NCBI GenBank assembly: GCA_019312705.1
Contig: JAFDCW010000332.1
Location: forward strand, 1-5,816
Length of the DNA: 5,816 nucleotides
Source of the DNA: Deltaproteobacteria bacterium
GTDB lineage: Bacteria; Myxococcota; Polyangia; Polyangiales; B10-G4
Direction of reading: 5' to 3'
Shown here: positions 5,669 through 5,816 of the stretch, one piece after another
Position numbering within the stretch: the stretch's first letter is position 1
How the letters are laid out: every line of letters starts with the position of its first letter
The notes under the pieces: generated by a model
Told to the model about the DNA's origin: nothing
The model's input: only the letters and a program-made list of their open reading frames with translations
Database searches by the model: none
Translations under genes and position numbers: made by a program

Positions 5669-5816
5669 ATGCTGAGACGGGGGCATCTCTACTGGGCGAT
5701 GTTGGACAAGCGGCGGCCCGTTCTCGTCATCTCGCCGGACTATCGGAACGAACGGGCCAGCGATGTGCTCGTCATCCCCCTGACGACGCGGCTCCGTGAT
5801 GCCCCGACCCACGTAC
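5669..5816 (+). CDS. mazF: PemK/MazF-family endoribonuclease toxin, partial (C-terminus beyond window)
   Basis: 49 complete codons before the window ends; a full MazF is about 110 residues, so just over half is missing. The visible part carries the family signature: RRGHLYWAMLD (strand 1), KRRPVLVISPD with Arg16 matching the catalytic Arg of MazF, NERASDVLVIPLTT with Thr39/Thr40 at the position of the catalytic Thr, and LRDAPTHV. Such toxins cut single-stranded RNA at short sequences and halt translation when the antitoxin is degraded; the cleavage site of this one cannot be predicted. It begins one base after the antitoxin stop, the usual antitoxin-first order. Both putative catalytic positions are present, so the protein looks functional as far as it can be seen. 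Confidence 0.92.
   Translation, partial: MLRRGHLYWAMLDKRRPVLVISPDYRNERASDVLVIPLTTRLRDAPTHV

Overview
The window is GC-rich DNA, and nearly every real gene has a G or C at the third codon position. A von Willebrand factor A (vWA) lipoprotein, a CreC/ChvG-like sensor kinase and a MazF-type toxin module together suggest a free-living Gram-negative bacterium. Myxococcota is my best guess, but that is inference from gene style and no taxonomic marker is present.

There are two transcription directions. From 5177 down to 659 the minus strand carries a compact five-gene unit: a five-span membrane protein (4419-5177), a second and related five-span membrane protein (3655-4422, ATGA overlap), a two-span protein with a helical cytosolic tail (2942-3658, GTGA overlap), an OmpR-family response regulator (2226-2930, 11-base gap) and a sensor histidine kinase (659-2185, 40-base gap). 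The 4-base overlaps imply cotranscription and translational coupling. The simplest reading is an envelope-signalling operon in which the membrane proteins either feed the kinase or are controlled by it. That link is inferred from gene order only. After a 127-base gap the same strand continues into the start of a secreted vWA lipoprotein (531 to the window edge, C-terminus missing).

On the plus strand at the right end lies a toxin-antitoxin module: a ribbon-helix-helix antitoxin (5401-5667) and, one base after its stop codon, the first 49 codons of a PemK/MazF-type endoribonuclease cut off by the window edge. Eight bases before the antitoxin start is a perfect 23-bp palindrome with 11-bp arms, a convincing autoregulatory operator candidate. 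The 223-base divergent spacer (5178-5400) separates this module from the membrane/two-component operon.

The most unusual observations are: (1) the kinase H-box reads HGFKSPL, so the catalytic acidic residue that normally follows the phospho-accepting His is Gly; (2) the two adjacent membrane proteins align without gaps over about 73 residues, which indicates a tandem duplication; (3) the conserved-looking but unnamed membrane trio is placed directly ahead of a two-component pair; (4) the palindrome before the antitoxin.
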